In this document: positions 10,354 through 22,684 of the stretch, piece after piece
Layout of the letters: the number at the start of each line of letters is the position of its first letter
Numbering within the stretch: the stretch's first letter is position 1
NCBI GenBank assembly: GCA_964016985.1
Contig: OZ024831.1
Coordinates: forward strand, 80,206,263-80,270,262
DNA from: Anodontia alba
Lineage: Eukaryota > Mollusca > Bivalvia > Lucinida > Lucinidae
DNA: 64,000 bases
Direction: 5' to 3'
Notes under the pieces: generated by a model
Told to the model about the DNA's origin: nothing
Seen by the model: the letters and a program-made list of their open reading frames with translations, nothing else
The model's database searches: none
Made by a program: the position numbers and the translations under genes

Positions 10354-12489
10354 AGCTCACCTGAGCTGAAGGCTCAAGGTGAGCTTTTGTGATCACTCAC
10401 CGTCCGTCGTCATCGTCGTCCGTCCGTCCATCCATCCATCCGTTCACAATCTTTAAACAACATCTCCTAAACCACTGATTGGATTTTGACCATACTTAAC
10501 AGGAATGATCCTTGGTTGGTCCTCTTTCAAAATTAAATGGTTCCGGTTCATTGCATAACTAGGTCACAGGAGCTAAAAATAGATTTTTTAACTAAAAATT
10601 TAAAAAATCTTGTCAGAAACCACTGGACCGATTTCAATATAATTTTGCAGAAATGTTCCTTTGGTGATCCTCTACCAAGATTGTTCAAGCCATTTGGATT
10701 TGTGAAAAAACATGGCCGCCAGGGGGCGGGGCTTATTTTCCGTATATATCTATATAAAAAACTTTAAAAATCTTCTTGTCAGAAACCACTGGACCAGTTT
10801 CAATATAATTTTGCAGAAATGTTCCTTTGGTGATCCTCTACCAAGTTTGTTCATGCCATTTGAATTCGTCAAAAAACATGGCCGCCAGGGGGCGGGGCTT
10901 ATTTTCCCTATATATCTATATAGAAAAATTTAAAAATCTTCTTGTCAGAAACCAATGGACCGATTTCAATATAATTTTACAGAAATGTTCGTTTGGTGAT
11001 CCTCTACCAAGATTGTTCAAGCCATTTGGATTTGTCAGAAAACATGGCCGCCAGGGGCCGGGGCTTATTTTCCCTATATATCTATATAGAAAACTTCTTG
11101 TCAGAAACCACTGGACAGATTTCAATATAACACGGCAGGAATGTTTCTTTGGTAACCTTCTACCAAGATTGTTCAAGCCGTCATGATTCGTCAAAAACCA
11201 TGGCCGCCAGGGGGTGGGGCTTATTTTCCCTATATATCTATATAGAAAACTTTAAAAATCTTCATGTCAGAAGGCACTGGACCGATTTCTATATAACAAG
11301 GCAAAAATGTATCCTTGGTGATCCTCTACCAAGATTGTTCAAGCCGTCATGATTTGTCAAAAAACATGGCCGCTAGGGGGCAGGGCTTATTTTCCCTATT
11401 TATCTATATAGAAAATTTTAAAAATCTTCTTGTCAGAAACCACTGGACCGATTTCATTAATACTTGGCAGAAATCTTTCCTTGTTGACTCTCTGCCAAGA
11501 TTGTTCACGCCCTCATGATACATCAAAAAACATGGCTGCCAGGGGGGCAGGGCTTATTTTCCCTATATATCTATATAGAAAAGTTTAAAAATCTTCTTTT
11601 CAGAAACCAGTGGACCAATTACAATATAACTTGGCAGGAATATTTCTTTGGTGACCCTCTACCAAGATTGTTCAAGCCATCATGATTCGTCAAAAAACGT
11701 GGCCACTAGGGGACTCGGTATATTTTCCCTATATATCTATATAGAAAACTTTTAAAAATCTTCTCATAAGAAACCCTTGGGTTGAGTTCAATGTAACTTG
11801 ACAGGAATGTTGCTTTGGCGACCTTCTACCAAGATTGCGCCTTCATGATACGTCAAAAAACATGGCCGTCAGGGGGCAGGGCTTATTTTCCGTATATATC
11901 TGTATAGAAAACTTTAAAATTCTTCTTGTCAGAAACCACCTGACTGATTTCAATATTACTTGGCAGGAATGTTGCTTTGGTGACCCTCTACCAAGATTGT
12001 TCAAGCAATCATGATTTGTCAAAAAACATGGTTGCTAGGGGTGGGGCTTATTTTCCCTATATATCTAAATAGAAAACTTTAAAAATCTTCTTGTCAGAAA
12101 CCATTTAACGGATTTCAATATAACTTGGCAGGATTTTTCCTTTGGTGACCCTCTTCCAAGTTTGTTCAAGCTGTCATGATTTGTCAACAAACATGGCCGT
12201 TAGGGGTGGGGCTTAATTTCCCTATATATCTATATAAGACATTTTAAAAATCTTTTTGTCAGAAACCACTGGACCAATTTCAATATAACGGCAGAATTGT
12301 TCCTTTGGTGACCCTCTTTCAATATTCAGTTCATGCCATCATGATGCATGAAAAAAACATTTCCGCTGGGGTGCGGGCTATAAAATTTATACAAAAATCT
12401 TAGAGCAGTGAACTTGGCTGAAACTTCAACAGTAAGTATGCAAAGCTGTTTGCTCAGGTGAGCGATATAGGACCATCATGGTCCTCTTG
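10354..12489 (+). mobile_element. HLE-1 copy c, complete element
   Basis: 2136 bp with both ends. The 5' end is a hairpin: AGCTCACCTGAGC, a short loop, then GCTCAAGGTGAGCT. A CCGTCCGTC/CATCCATC microsatellite-like stretch (10400-10445) follows. Then come about eleven units near 166 bp, the last ones decaying. The 3' end has GCTCAGGTGAGC (complement of the 5' arm), hairpin GGACCATCATGGTCC, then CTCTTG. The 5' repeat is terminal and the 3' repeat subterminal, an asymmetric arrangement described for Helentrons and their non-autonomous derivatives. No Rep-helicase coding. Confidence 0.82.
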
Positions 12490-13540
12490 TTTATCCTTAG
12501 CGTTTGGTCAGACAGGCCCAAGCAAAACTTAAAAGATATTGCTGTATGTATGGCTCATACACAATAGAATGCAGGATTTGTTTTCCCTCATCCAGCAGTT
12601 TTTTAGACTCATCAACAAGTAGAAAATAGACATGTTCAAATTTTAGGAGAAATATGCTAAATATCTAAGATGTTCCAATATTAAAGGTTAAAGGGTAAAC
12701 TGCAAAGTCATCAGACTGGGAGTCTGCATAATTCTTGATGATGTACCATTTAGATTGTATTGAAGCATATTTAGTATTCCAGAATCATTAATTCCAGTCT
12801 CAGTGTAGATAAAATCTGTATGAGCATTGCTACCAGTCCAGATTATTACCCAATCACATCAGTTTTGACAATCAAAACAGCCAATCAAAGCCATTATCAC
12901 CGATTAGAATCCATGTCATGTATGACCTAGTGGGGAAGGAGCATACTGTTCTGATATTAACCTTTAGCATGCTTTAGGAGAAAAAAGCCAAATGTTATTT
13001 TAAAATGAATCATATTTTCTCTATTTTTACGGCTTTGATAATTAATTCATATTTATTTTAAAGCATAGTGTTTGATGATCTGTCAAACCTCATATTGGAA
13101 GGGAAAAATAGCAAAAACTGTCCAGGTAGCGTGCATCTCATAGATATGTGGGCATACCCTAGAAGCATTTTTCTTATTTCTCCATGAAAACATGTATTGT
13201 GAGTTCCTTGGCCAGGCACCATACAATATACATTTTCTTGGAGAAATAAGAAAAATATCAGTATTTTTAACTGAAGAAAATTGCCTTAGTTGGAGCAATG
13301 GCATGTGGAAATATTTAAATTCAGCAGACTAAAGATTAATGGTTGCCCCAGTTAGCATGACATGCATATTTTATCTTCCTGAAGTCTTTTAGAATTGCTG
13401 AGACTGCTAATGTCCCATGATTGTCTGTGGCAGTGGTTCCTGACCCAGAATTGTTTCACCTTGTCACATTTCCAACTCCAGTGATGGTCCTGACTTAACT
13501 TAACACTCAGTATTCAGGGTAACATTTCAACAGATGGTAT
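12490..13540. other. Mostly unique AT-rich DNA with a hairpin MITE at 13165-13262
   Basis: No exon-like segment found. At 13165-13262 the phrase TTTTTCTTATTTCTCCATG is mirrored by CTTGGAGAAATAAGAAAAA, with arms running inward through GAAAACATGTATTGTG and its complement. This is one of a family of hairpin elements listed elsewhere in the window. Confidence 0.5.
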
Positions 13541-13873
13541 TTTGAAATACTTTTCTTCTTTTTTTTTTGAGAAAATAGGCTTTGCCATTTCATGCAAATT
13601 GTCTCCTATTTTCTGGGAAAAATAAGAAAATTTTGATCAAGTTGTTGTCTGCTGAATATGCCCACAGAGTGGTAAAGTTTAAACTATGCCCAAGTGAGTA
13701 TTTAAGTGAAATTGTGAAGATTGAAGGGTGAGAGTGAGAAGCTCTGTGCAATGAAGGACCATAGAGAGATGATTTGAATTCCACCTCCAGTGGAATCCAA
13801 CCTGACCTAGCTCTAGATAAGAAGGAGTAACAGGTAAAGATTTTTCTTATTTCTCCACGAAAACATTCTGTAT

Positions 13874-14181
13874 TCGACCTAATTACTGCACATACCCCTA
13901 TAAGCGCACACTCATGAATTTCCGTAGTCTTCAGATTACAGCCAGTGTACTTTTTATTTACTTTTTTATAAAGGCATATGTTGTGGCTTCTCATTTGAAT
14001 TGCATCGACTTTCCTTTAAAAAGAAAATCAGAAAAAAAAATCGCATAATCATCATCAAGTTAGACCTTTTCTGATCTTTTTATAGTGTATCCGTAATAGG
14101 TATAGGTACATATTTTATCACATCTGAGTGTTCCCAGTAATTTTGAAAAACCTAAGCGCACAGTGCGGTAATTAGGTCGAA
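13874..14181. mobile_element. TA-flanked MITE inside a hairpin MITE
   Basis: 308 bp with terminal inverted repeats TTCGACCTAATTACTGCAC and GTGCGGTAATTAGGTCGAA (one mismatch), flanked by TA at 13872-13873 and 14182-14183. On either side are the two halves of a hairpin MITE (TTTTTCTTATTTCTCCACG at left, TACATTCTGGGTACTCATTAG at right), so this is an insertion into an insertion. A TA target suggests mobilisation by a Tc1/mariner-type transposase. Confidence 0.75.
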
Positions 14182-14532
14182 TACGGTATTTCTGCACAAA
14201 AAAAATACATTCTGGGTACTCATTAGAGGTGTCTTGGATTTATTCTGTGTATTTCTTGGTGGCCTTTACCTGGCTGTTCCATCCTGTTTAGTGCCTTCTT
14301 CATGAGTTTGTTTTGTTTTGTCTAGCTTTGTGATCACCTCTCTTGGGGAAGAGTGAGATCGCCGCTTGGCTCTTAGTTTAGTAACGTTGCAGCTGTAGGT
14401 GTTCCTGTTTGTTTGCTTCTCCTCTCCTTATTGTAGTTACACTGTGCTCTCTGATTATGGTCCTTCCTGAACTTCTTCATTGAATTGTGGCCTGATTTTA
14501 CTGTGCGGGTAGCTCTAGATATTATTGTTTCA

Positions 14533-14844
14533 CCATGCCGGCCTTGGTGGCTCAGTTGGATGCGCCGTCCGACTGGAGACCAGGAGGTCACGATTTCAAC
14601 CCCCGGCGAGGTCGGCAACATTCTTTCGTGGAGATTGATCATGAAATATTTTCTATGGTCATTCTCTCCCTTCCGCTGATTCAAGAAGAGCAGTTGTCAG
14701 TTTCTGGCAAAAGAATATGCACAATACTGGTTAACCGCTTAGAGGACTAAGCCTGCCCAGTAAACGTGTGGTTAGGTAAACTGACCACGCTCGACATGAC
14801 TCCATTGGGTTGACTGGCCGTAAAACCTCAACACAAACAAACAA
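14533..14844 (+). mobile_element. SINE-A copy 1
   Basis: 312 bp flanked by the direct repeat ATTATTGTTTCA at 14521-14532 and 14845-14856. The tRNA-like head has A box TGGCTCAGTTGG and a B-box region GATTTCAACCCC. The body is GAGATTGATCATGAAATATT, CTGATTCAAGAAGAGCAG, AAGAATATGCACAATACTGG, AAGCCTGCCCAGTAAACG. The tail is GGCCGTAAAACCTCAACAC followed by AAACAAACAAA. Open frames through it are incidental. Other full copies are at 22685, 29282 (minus) and 63135. Confidence 0.92.
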
Positions 14845-15178
14845 ATTATTGTTTCATGTTTTTATTGTCGCACCTGCTTTAGCATGGGCGACTTAGGCGT
14901 GCAAGTCACAGTTTGTTCTTCCATCCGTCCATCTGTTCATCTTTCCGTCAACATTTACCCTGGGTGTCTTTGTGAGCGCAATTCCTCTTACAGTTTTATA
15001 CCGATCATTTTGAAACTTTGCATGTGTTTTCTCCATGGTATGAAGATTTGCATGTGGTTTGGATATAATTGTTAGATTATTTTTTGTCACTTTTTCCACA
15101 TCGTGAACTTAGTCATTTTTCACCTCAATATATAGACAGTGGGTACCTCTTGTGAGCTCAACTCCTTTTACAGTTTTT

Positions 15179-16928
15179 ATATGCCCGTTTCAAAAACGGG
15201 ACATATTATGTTACGGGGTATGGCATCCATCCGTCCGTCAGTCCGTAAACTTTTTCGTTTCTGGCTAACTTTTCCTACAGTTTACATCCGATCAAGCTGA
15301 AACTTGGTATATAGTTAGACCATGATGTGGAGCAGCACATATTGTTTCGGGGTTACAGTCCACCAAATATTTGCAGAGTTATGCCCCTTTGAAAATTTCT
15401 GTAAACTTTTCATTTCCAGTTAACTCCTCCTACATTTTACATCCAATCAAGCTGAAACTTCATTTATAGTTAAACCATGATGTGGAGCAGTGCATATTCT
15501 TTCGGGGTTGCAGTCCACCAAATGCTTGCAGAGTTATGCCCCTTTGAAAATTTCTGTAATCTTTTCATTTCCGGTTAACTCCTCCTACTTTTTACATCTG
15601 ATCAAGCTGAAACTTCATTTATAGTTAAACCATGATGTGGAGCAGCGCATATTGTTTCGAGGTTACAGTCCACCAAATATTAGCAGAGTTATGCCCCTTT
15701 GAAAATTTCTGTAAATTTTTCGTTTCCTTTATACCCCTTTGAAAATTTCTATTAATTTTTCGTTTGTGGCTATATCCTCCTACAGTTTACATCAGATCAG
15801 GCTGAAACTTCATACATAGTTCACATATAGGTGATGTGGAGCAGCACTTATTATTTCGAGGTTACAGTGCACAAAAAATTGGCAGTTATGCCCCTTTGAA
15901 AAGTTTCTGTAAACTTTTCGTTTCCGGCTAACACCTCCTATAGTTTACATCCGATCAAGCTGAAACTTGATTTGTAGTTAGACCATGATGTGGAGCAGCG
16001 CATATTGTTTCAAGTTTGCAGTCCACCAAATATTAGCAGAGTTAAACCCCTTTGAAAGTTTCTATTAATTTTTTGTTTCCGGCAGCGCATATTATTTCGA
16101 GGTTACAGTGCACCAAATATTGGCAGAGTTATGCCCCTTTGAAAGTTTTTGTAAATTTTTCGCAGCATATTGTTTAACGTAAATAATGTGCAAAATTTAT
16201 TTTATAATAGGTATATGTTTTGCAAATAACTATATGTTTTGCAAATAACTAAAGTTATGGCCATATGGGCAAGTTTTTTTTGTTTTTTTTTACATCTTTT
16301 ATTAGATTTTCAAGGAAATGTTGCCATTATTAAATCTTTATAAATACATTTATTAGATGATACAGAATTAAGAAGCTTGACTAATATCAAAACTTATAAA
16401 CAGAATCCTTTTTATTTTTTTATTTTTTTTTTTTTTAATACTCTTCTGAGTTGGCTCCCTTGAAGAACAAAAATAAAATCAGTAGAAAACAAGTAAAAGG
16501 TTTACAAAAAAATTTCTTGCAGCATTTTTTTTTTGGTTATTTATTTTTGTTTTGTTATTGTTTGGTCCGATATTGAAGTACAGGAAAAACAAATCAGCCA
16601 AAGGCTCATATGAGCTTATAATATAGCCATGCTTCTATCGTGTGTCCTTCATCCGAAAGCACTTCTCCCTAGATGCAGCAAACTTCTCACTATTTTCCCC
16701 AGAGGGAGAAGTCACTTGTCCCTTTATTTCTGGGCCAGCTTGGACCCTTAGGTTACAGTTCACCAAATATCAGCAGAGCTATGCCCCAATGAAAATTTTT
16801 CAAATTTTTTTTTTGTAATTCCACTTACAGTTTATATCTGGAGCACAGAATTATACAGGAGCCAGTTTATGTAATGCATCTTATTACTTGCCACGGGCAT
16901 ATAGTGCCCCGCTTGGTGGAACTCTTGT
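15179..16928 (+). mobile_element. HLE-4 copy a, complete
   Basis: 5' hairpin ATATGCCCGTTTCAAAAACG then GGACATAT. Then tandem units of about 180 bp follow (AACTCCTCCTACA, CATCCGATCAAGCTGAAAC, GACCATGATGTGGAGCAGCG, AGTTATGCCCCTTTGAAAAT), then AT-rich non-repeat sequence. The 3' part is CCACGGGCATATAGTGCCCC, in which GGGCATATAGTGCCC can fold, ending GGAACTCTTG. The plan is the same as in HLE-1 to HLE-3, with a different stem sequence. Its interior at 16536-16575 keeps the uninterrupted version of the site that holds an HLE-3 in HLE-4 copy b. Confidence 0.75.
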
Positions 16929-17026
16929 ATACTGATTGTTTTGCAACTTTGCGTGTGTTTTCTTCATGGTATGAGGATGTGCATGTGGTTTGAGTATAAT
17001 TGTTAGAACATTTTTTGTCACTTTTT

Positions 17027-19536
17027 AGCTCACCTAAGCTATGCTCAGGATGCGCTATTGTGATCACTTTTCGTCCGTCATCCGTCCGTCTGTCTGTCCA
17101 TGCATCCGTCCGTGCATCTGTCTGTCTGTGCATCTGTTCTTTAACATTTTCAAACGACTTCTCCTCTGAAGCCCTTGAGCCAATTTTGCTTTTCATATGG
17201 AGCCTCCTTAGGTTGGGGGAACAAAAAATTGCTAAAATGGTCGCAGTCCATTGACCAAGATGGCCGCCATGCTCATATATGGTAACAACCTTTAAAAATC
17301 TTATTCTCCAGAACCGAGGATGCTTTGGGGCTGAATCTTTGCATAAGTCATCGGGAACAGGAGGTCTACCAAAATTGCTAAAATAAAGGTTGTATATAGA
17401 CATTTGACCTTTTTACGGCAAGGTCAAGTTTGCTTCCCTTTGCATTTGTATGGGAATTACCTTTAAAAATCTTCTTCTCCAAAACCGAGGAACTTTGTGG
17501 CTGAATCTTTGCATATATCATCGGAAACGGGAGGTCTACCAAAGTTGCTAAAATAATGGACGTACATTGATATTTGACCTTTTTACGTTAAGGTCAGTTT
17601 TGCTTCATTATGCTTTTATATGGGAAAAATGTTCAGAATTTCAAACAACTTCTCCTCTGGAGCATCTGGACCAATTGTGCTCAAATTTCATATGGAGCCT
17701 CCTTAGGTTGGGGGAATGAAAGATTGCTAAAATTGTCGCGGCTGGTTGACCAAGATGGTCGCCATGCCCATATATGGTAAAAACCTTTAAAAATCATCTT
17801 CTCCAAAACCGAGGATGCCTTGTGGCTGAATCTTTTCCCGGAAACAGGAGGTCTACCAAAGTTGCTAAAATAATGGTTGTACATCGACATTTGACCTTTT
17901 TACGGTGAGGATAGGAAAAATGTCAGAATTTCAAATGACTTCTCCTCTGGAGCCTCTGGGCCAATTTTGCTCAAATTTCACATGGAGCCTCCTTAGGTTG
18001 GGGGGAATGAAAGATTGCTAAAATGGTCGCAGCTTGTTGACCAAGATGGCCGCCATGCCCATATATAGTAAAAACCTTTAAAAATCTTCTTCTCCAGAAC
18101 CAAGGATGCCTTGGGGCTGAATCTTTGCTTAAATCATCGGGGACGGGGGGTCTACCAAAATTGCTAAAATAAAGGCTGTATATTGACAGTTGACTTATAC
18201 GGCAAGGTCAAGTTTGCTTCCCTATGCATTTGTATGGGAAAAACCTTTAAAAATCTTCTTCTCCAAAACCGAGGATGCCTTGTGGCTAAATCTTTGCATA
18301 TATCATCGGAAATGGGAGGTCTACCAAAGTTGCGAAAATAATGGTCGTACATTGACATTTGACCTTTTTAGGATAAGGTCGATTTTGCTTCCTTATGCGT
18401 TTGTATGGGAAAAATGTTCAGAATTTCAAACGACTTCTCCTCTGGAGCCTCTGGGCCAGTTTTGCTCAAATTTCATATGGAGCCTCCTTAGGGAATGAAA
18501 GTTTGCTAAAATGGTCGCGGTTCGTTGACCAAGATGGACGCCATGCCCATATATGGTAAAAAACTTTAAAAATCTTCTTCTCCAGAACCTAGGATGCCTT
18601 GGGGCTGAATCTTTGCTTAAATCATCGGGGACGGGGGGTCTACCAAAGTTGCTAAAATAATGGTTGTACATTGACATTTGACCTTTTTACGGCAAGGTCA
18701 AGTTTGCTTCCCTATGCATTTGTATGGGAAAAAACATTTAAAAATCTTATTCTCCAAAACCGAGGATGGCTTGTGGCTGAATCTTTGCATATATCATCTG
18801 GAACGGGCAGTCTACCAAGGTTGCTAAAATAATTGTCATACATTGACATTTAACCTTTTTACGGCAAGGTCAAGTTTGCTTCTGTATGCATTTGTATGGG
18901 CCCCATACATTTGTATAGAAAAAATGTTAATAATTTCAAATGACTTTTCCTCTGAAGCCTCTGGGCCAGTGTTGCTCAAATTTCATGCAGAGCCTCCTCG
19001 GGCAGGAGAATGAAAGATTACTAAAATGGGCATTGTCCATTGATCAAAATGGCTGCCATGCCCATATATGGTAAAAACCTTTAAAAATCTTCTTCTTCAG
19101 AACCAAATAAGCCCTGGGCCCTAATCTTTGCACAAATTATGGGGGACAGGAGATCTACCAAAATTGCTAAAATGATGTCATTTTGTTGACATTTGACCTT
19201 TTTACCTCCAAGGTCAAATTTGCTTCCCCATGCATTTGTATGGGCCATATACATTTATATTGAAAGTATCGAAGTGACTTGTAGATCAACAGTAGTTAAA
19301 ATTGTTCTGATTGGAAATCTAAGATTGCCGTCATCTTGTTTATTATATTTTCCTGCCACAGTGCTGTTTACATGTATAAAATCATGATTCTTCAGAAACC
19401 TCTTAGCCAATTTCCCCCAAATTTTGCATTGATCCTACTGTTGTGATGATAGGATTGGAAAAATGTTGCATAACATCTGCATATCTGCAGTGGTTATGTC
19501 ACTCAGGTGAGCGAGCCGTGACCCGTGGGCCTCTTG
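17027..19536 (+). mobile_element. HLE-2 copy a, complete
   Basis: 5' AGCTCACCTAAGC arm, decayed second arm GATGCGCTATTGTGATCAC, and a CCGTCCGTC-rich stretch. The repeat units share the words TTCTCCTCTGGAGCCTCTGG, GCTAAAATGGTCGC, GACCAAGATGGCCGCCATGC, CCATATATGGTAAAAACC, AATCTTTGCATA, GGGAGGTCTACCAAA, and GACATTTGACCTTTTTACGG. 3' end: ATGTCACTCAGGTGAGCG, then GTGACCCGTGGGCCTCTTG. No transposase. It sits inside HLE-5, with CACTTTTT before it and TTCCACATTG after it. Confidence 0.8.
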
Positions 19537-20169
19537 TTCCACATTGCGAACTTACCGGAAGTCATTTTTCACCCTCAGTATATAGACAATGAGTACCTCT
19601 TGTGAGCGCAACTCCTCTTTTAGTTTTGTACCGATTGTTTTGAAACTTTGCATATGTTTTCTTCATGGTATGAGGATGTGCATGTGGTTTGGACATAATT
19701 GTTAAATTATTTTTTGTCATTTTTTCCACATTGTGAACTTAGTCATTTTTCACCTTTTATATATAAACAGTATACCTTTTCTTCTGATGGATAACTGAGT
19801 TACAGTTAAGTTAACTCCATCTACTTTTATTATCTCCCCTTCTTTAATTTGATCAAAGGGGAATAATTATACAGTACTTCTTGTGAGCGCAACTCCTCTT
19901 ACAGTTTTGTACCGATTATTATGAAACTTTGTATGCATTTTCTTCATGATATGAGAATGTGCATGTGGTTTGGATGTAATTGCGATTATTTTTTTTTACT
20001 TTTTTCCACATTGTGAACTTAGTCATTTTTCACCCTCAATATATAGACAGTGGGTACCTCGTGAGCACAACTCCTCGTACAATTTTATACTAATCTTTTT
20101 GGAACTTTGCACTTGTTTTCTCCATAGTCTGAAGATGTGTGTGTGCTTTTCATATAATCCTTGTTGAAT

Positions 20170-20920
20170 GATGTGGCACGCAATCTTTGATATGTGTAAG
20201 AGTTATGTTTGTCAGTGTACTGGTGTTCATGGAGCTAACTACATCTACTGTGAGTTAAACTTCACTGAAATGATCAACATGAGGAGTAGAAATGTATGAC
20301 ATGTAATTGTTTCATTGGGTTAGCTTTTAGCAAGGTTATCTGCCCTTTATACTTTGTCTGTATTACTGTGTGTCTGAAAGCAGGGCACTTTTACCCAATT
20401 TCTTTATCCCTCAAAGTACAAAGCAAAATTATGTGCAGCAGATATTCTAAATTTTTTTATTATTTTTCAGAGAAAATGAGGTTTGACATTTCATGTGAAT
20501 CATCTGCCTAGGAGACAATTTACATGAAATGTACAACCTTATTTTCTCAAAGAAATAAAAAGAAATCTTTCGAAATGTTGTCTGCTGCAGTTGTGATTGG
20601 TGCCTTAGAGTACTGCTGAACTGAAGTAATCAGACAAGTTGCAAACCTAACCTGTTCATTGACATAGAGAAGAAAGCAATAACATTGCTGTTGTTTTGAC
20701 TCAAAATCCTATTATCTAGCTTGTGTGGGAGTAGAATATTTGGCATCCTGGGATTACATATATATGGACATTCATTCTTGCTTAATTCTAGATATTAGGG
20801 ATAACATGAGAAAATGAGTCTTCTCACATGTGCACTCAGGGAAGACATGGATCAGCCTGCACATCTGATCAGTCTTCATTTGCTGTCCACCTGAATAAAC
20901 CTTAGATCCATGGCATGGCA
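20170..20920. other. AT-rich DNA with a decayed TTAA-type MITE (20406-20625)
   Basis: 20406-20625 resembles the element at 28386-28596 (GCAGATATTCTAAA at left, GTCTGCTGCAGTTGTGATTGG at right, with a mirrored CATTTCATGTGAATCATCTG / ACAATTTACATGAAATG interior). Its ends have lost the clear TTAA. The segment at 20820-20890 shares GTGCACTCAGGGAAGACATG-like and CTGATCAGTCTTC words with the 25.8-kb MITE. No gene found. Confidence 0.45.
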
Positions 20921-20926
20921 ATTTAA

Positions 20927-21132
20927 CCCTTGTCCTGCTGAACTCGGATAGGCTCTGCCTTTGCAAACAGTGTAGATCCAGATCAGTTGGCTTCTGAAAA
21001 AGCCAACTGATCTAGATCTGCACTGTTTACCATTAAGTATGTGAACTTGTATTGAAAAGCTGGATCAAGTAATCTGATTAGCTAAAAATTGAAAGTGGGT
21101 GTGGCATCTTAATTTATTCAGCATGACAAGGG
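20927..21132. mobile_element. TTAA-flanked MITE, family P1 copy 2
   Basis: 206 bp, ends CCCTTGTCCTGCTGAA and TTCAGCATGACAAGGG (one mismatch as an inverted pair), flanked by TTAA at 20923-20926 and 21133-21136. The interior has a strong hairpin, AGATCCAGATCAGTTGGCTT mirrored by AAGCCAACTGATCTAGATCT. This is the best-preserved P1 copy in the window. Confidence 0.85.
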
Positions 21133-21364
21133 TTAATTCATTCAGCATGGCAAAAGGTTAGCAATCTGGAGGTGAACAGTTTTCTTCAATGAAGACAAAT
21201 AAAATATCAAATCCTAAGTTTTGCAGGGAAAATGAGAAAAAATAAAACATTAAAATGTCATATGCTGATATTTTATTTGGGCATTGACAGTGTTAGAATT
21301 GTTTGAAAAATTGCAGTGTGGGAAAATGTACCTGACTGCCTGAAAGAAGCTTGTAAATACATTA

Positions 21365-21612
21365 TGAAAACATGCCTATTCAAATATATTGAGAATTTTA
21401 CCACCAAAAATGAAAACTTTCAAATGAAAAGTTCTGGTAGTTTTCATATCTCTGCTCAAAACATAGATTGTGGGTACTTGTTAGAACTGCATCGGCGAGG
21501 GGGTTCTAACGAGTACCCACAATCTATGTTTTTTTTAGCAGAAATAAGAAATGTATACCCCTGTAAACCCCAGTTTTATTGTATAAAAGTGGGGTTTAAG
21601 GCGTGTTTTCGT
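21365..21612. repeat. Two-hairpin MITE, copy 1
   Basis: Contains an outer hairpin (AACATAGATTGTGGGTACT mirrored by AGTACCCACAATCTATGTT, 21459-21532) and a second one (CCCCTGTAAACCCCAGTTTT mirrored by AAAAGTGGGGTTTAAG, 21560-21600). The whole block recurs in inverse orientation at 27393-27668, including the edge word TGCCTATTCAAATATAT. The open frame across it is an artefact. Confidence 0.75.
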
Positions 21613-22072
21613 GATGCATAGCTCCAGTTAAGATGCTTTTTCCATCCAAAAAGTATTGATATTTTTCTTATTTTTTTGCAGAAATATATAATGTAGGTGC
21701 TCATTAGAAGTGCCTTGGTGAGATTCTTTTAATGAGTACCCAGAACATGTCTTTTTGTGTGTGTTTTTTTGTGTTTTTTTTTTTTTTTTGAGAAATAAGA
21801 AAAAGTATTCTCTTTAAGAGTGATAATATTGATTATTATACAGATGCTTGGCTCTGGACTGACAGAAAAACTTCAGGTAATACAATGACACAAATTTACC
21901 ATATTTACCCACAGTATTTGGACAAACAGACTTGAGCAAACAGTGTAGAAAATAAACACTGCATAATGCACGGTCTGACTGCTTGGCATTGGTCCAACTA
22001 TTGTTCAGATACAAGAAGAGGCAGCAAAATGGACTACTGTATTGTGAAGAGTTAAGCTGTCCAAACAGTTCA

Positions 22073-22316
22073 GGGCCCGGTTGTTCATAGCATCGTTAGC
22101 TTAACGAGCTTGTTAGTGGTCAAAATATTAACTGTTCTTGTAAGTACAATATCAAATTCACAAGTATTTTTGTTGAAAAAATGTGAGTAGCTTTTGCAAA
22201 TGCAAAAGCTACTCACATTTTTCCAGCAAAAATATTAGCATTTATGCCATATTTAATGATCAAAGATTTAACGAATCGTTAACTAACAACATCGTTAGTT
22301 TTGAACAACTGGGCCC
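22073..22316. mobile_element. MITE with GGGCCC ends and long central hairpin
   Basis: 244 bp. Ends GGGCCCGGTTGTTCA and TGAACAACTGGGCCC are inverted with one mismatch. The next words CATCGTTAGCTTAACGA and TCGTTAACTAACAACATCG are also partly mirrored. The centre has a perfect 22-bp stem (22177-22198 with 22201-22222, arms include GTGAGTAGCTTTTGCA) around two A residues. I see no unambiguous target duplication, so the superfamily is not assigned. Confidence 0.78.
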
Positions 22317-22684
22317 AGGTAAATACGGTAGTTGTTGAGACCATCATAACCAGTAAACATAGACATTGTTGCTAGACATAATACATAATAAAGTCATTAC
22401 AGAGATCAGATTGGGGCTAATCTAAGGAAAAAATCAATAGTTTGTTTGGAATTTGAAGCTTAATTGAATGGTGTAATTGGTCATAATTTAGCCTGGAAAT
22501 TTTATACTTTCAGATAAAGTGATAATTTAGGATAATTTCATTATTTATTATTACCAGAACATATATTGTAGCTCTACACTATGGAATTGCCTCAAATCTT
22601 CATTTGAATTGTCTCAGCAAGATATGGCAAAGAAATTTCTAGGCATTTGCTTAGATATATTCTTTGTAGCGGTATTTATCCTCT

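Larger units (their letters stand above)
14867..20165 (+). mobile_element. HLE-5 copy b, host of two nested elements
   Basis: Starts with GTCGCACCTGCTTTAGCATG and GGGCGAC and carries the HLE-5 unit in three separated blocks (14867-15178, 16929-17026, 19537-20165). The gaps are filled by HLE-4 and HLE-2. The blocks rejoin in mid-word: CAGTTTT before HLE-4 continues as ATACTGATTGTTTTG after it, and GTCACTTTTT before HLE-2 continues as CCACATTG after it. A short unrelated segment with CTCCCCTTC and a GATCAAAGGGGAA arm sits at 19785-19875. The 3' end is not defined. Confidence 0.7.

Noticed and set aside
10400..10450. CCGTCCGTC tracts considered as CRISPR-like or regulatory repeats
   Set aside because: They are simple microsatellites found just after the 5' end of every HLE. 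There is no spacer structure and the genome is eukaryotic.
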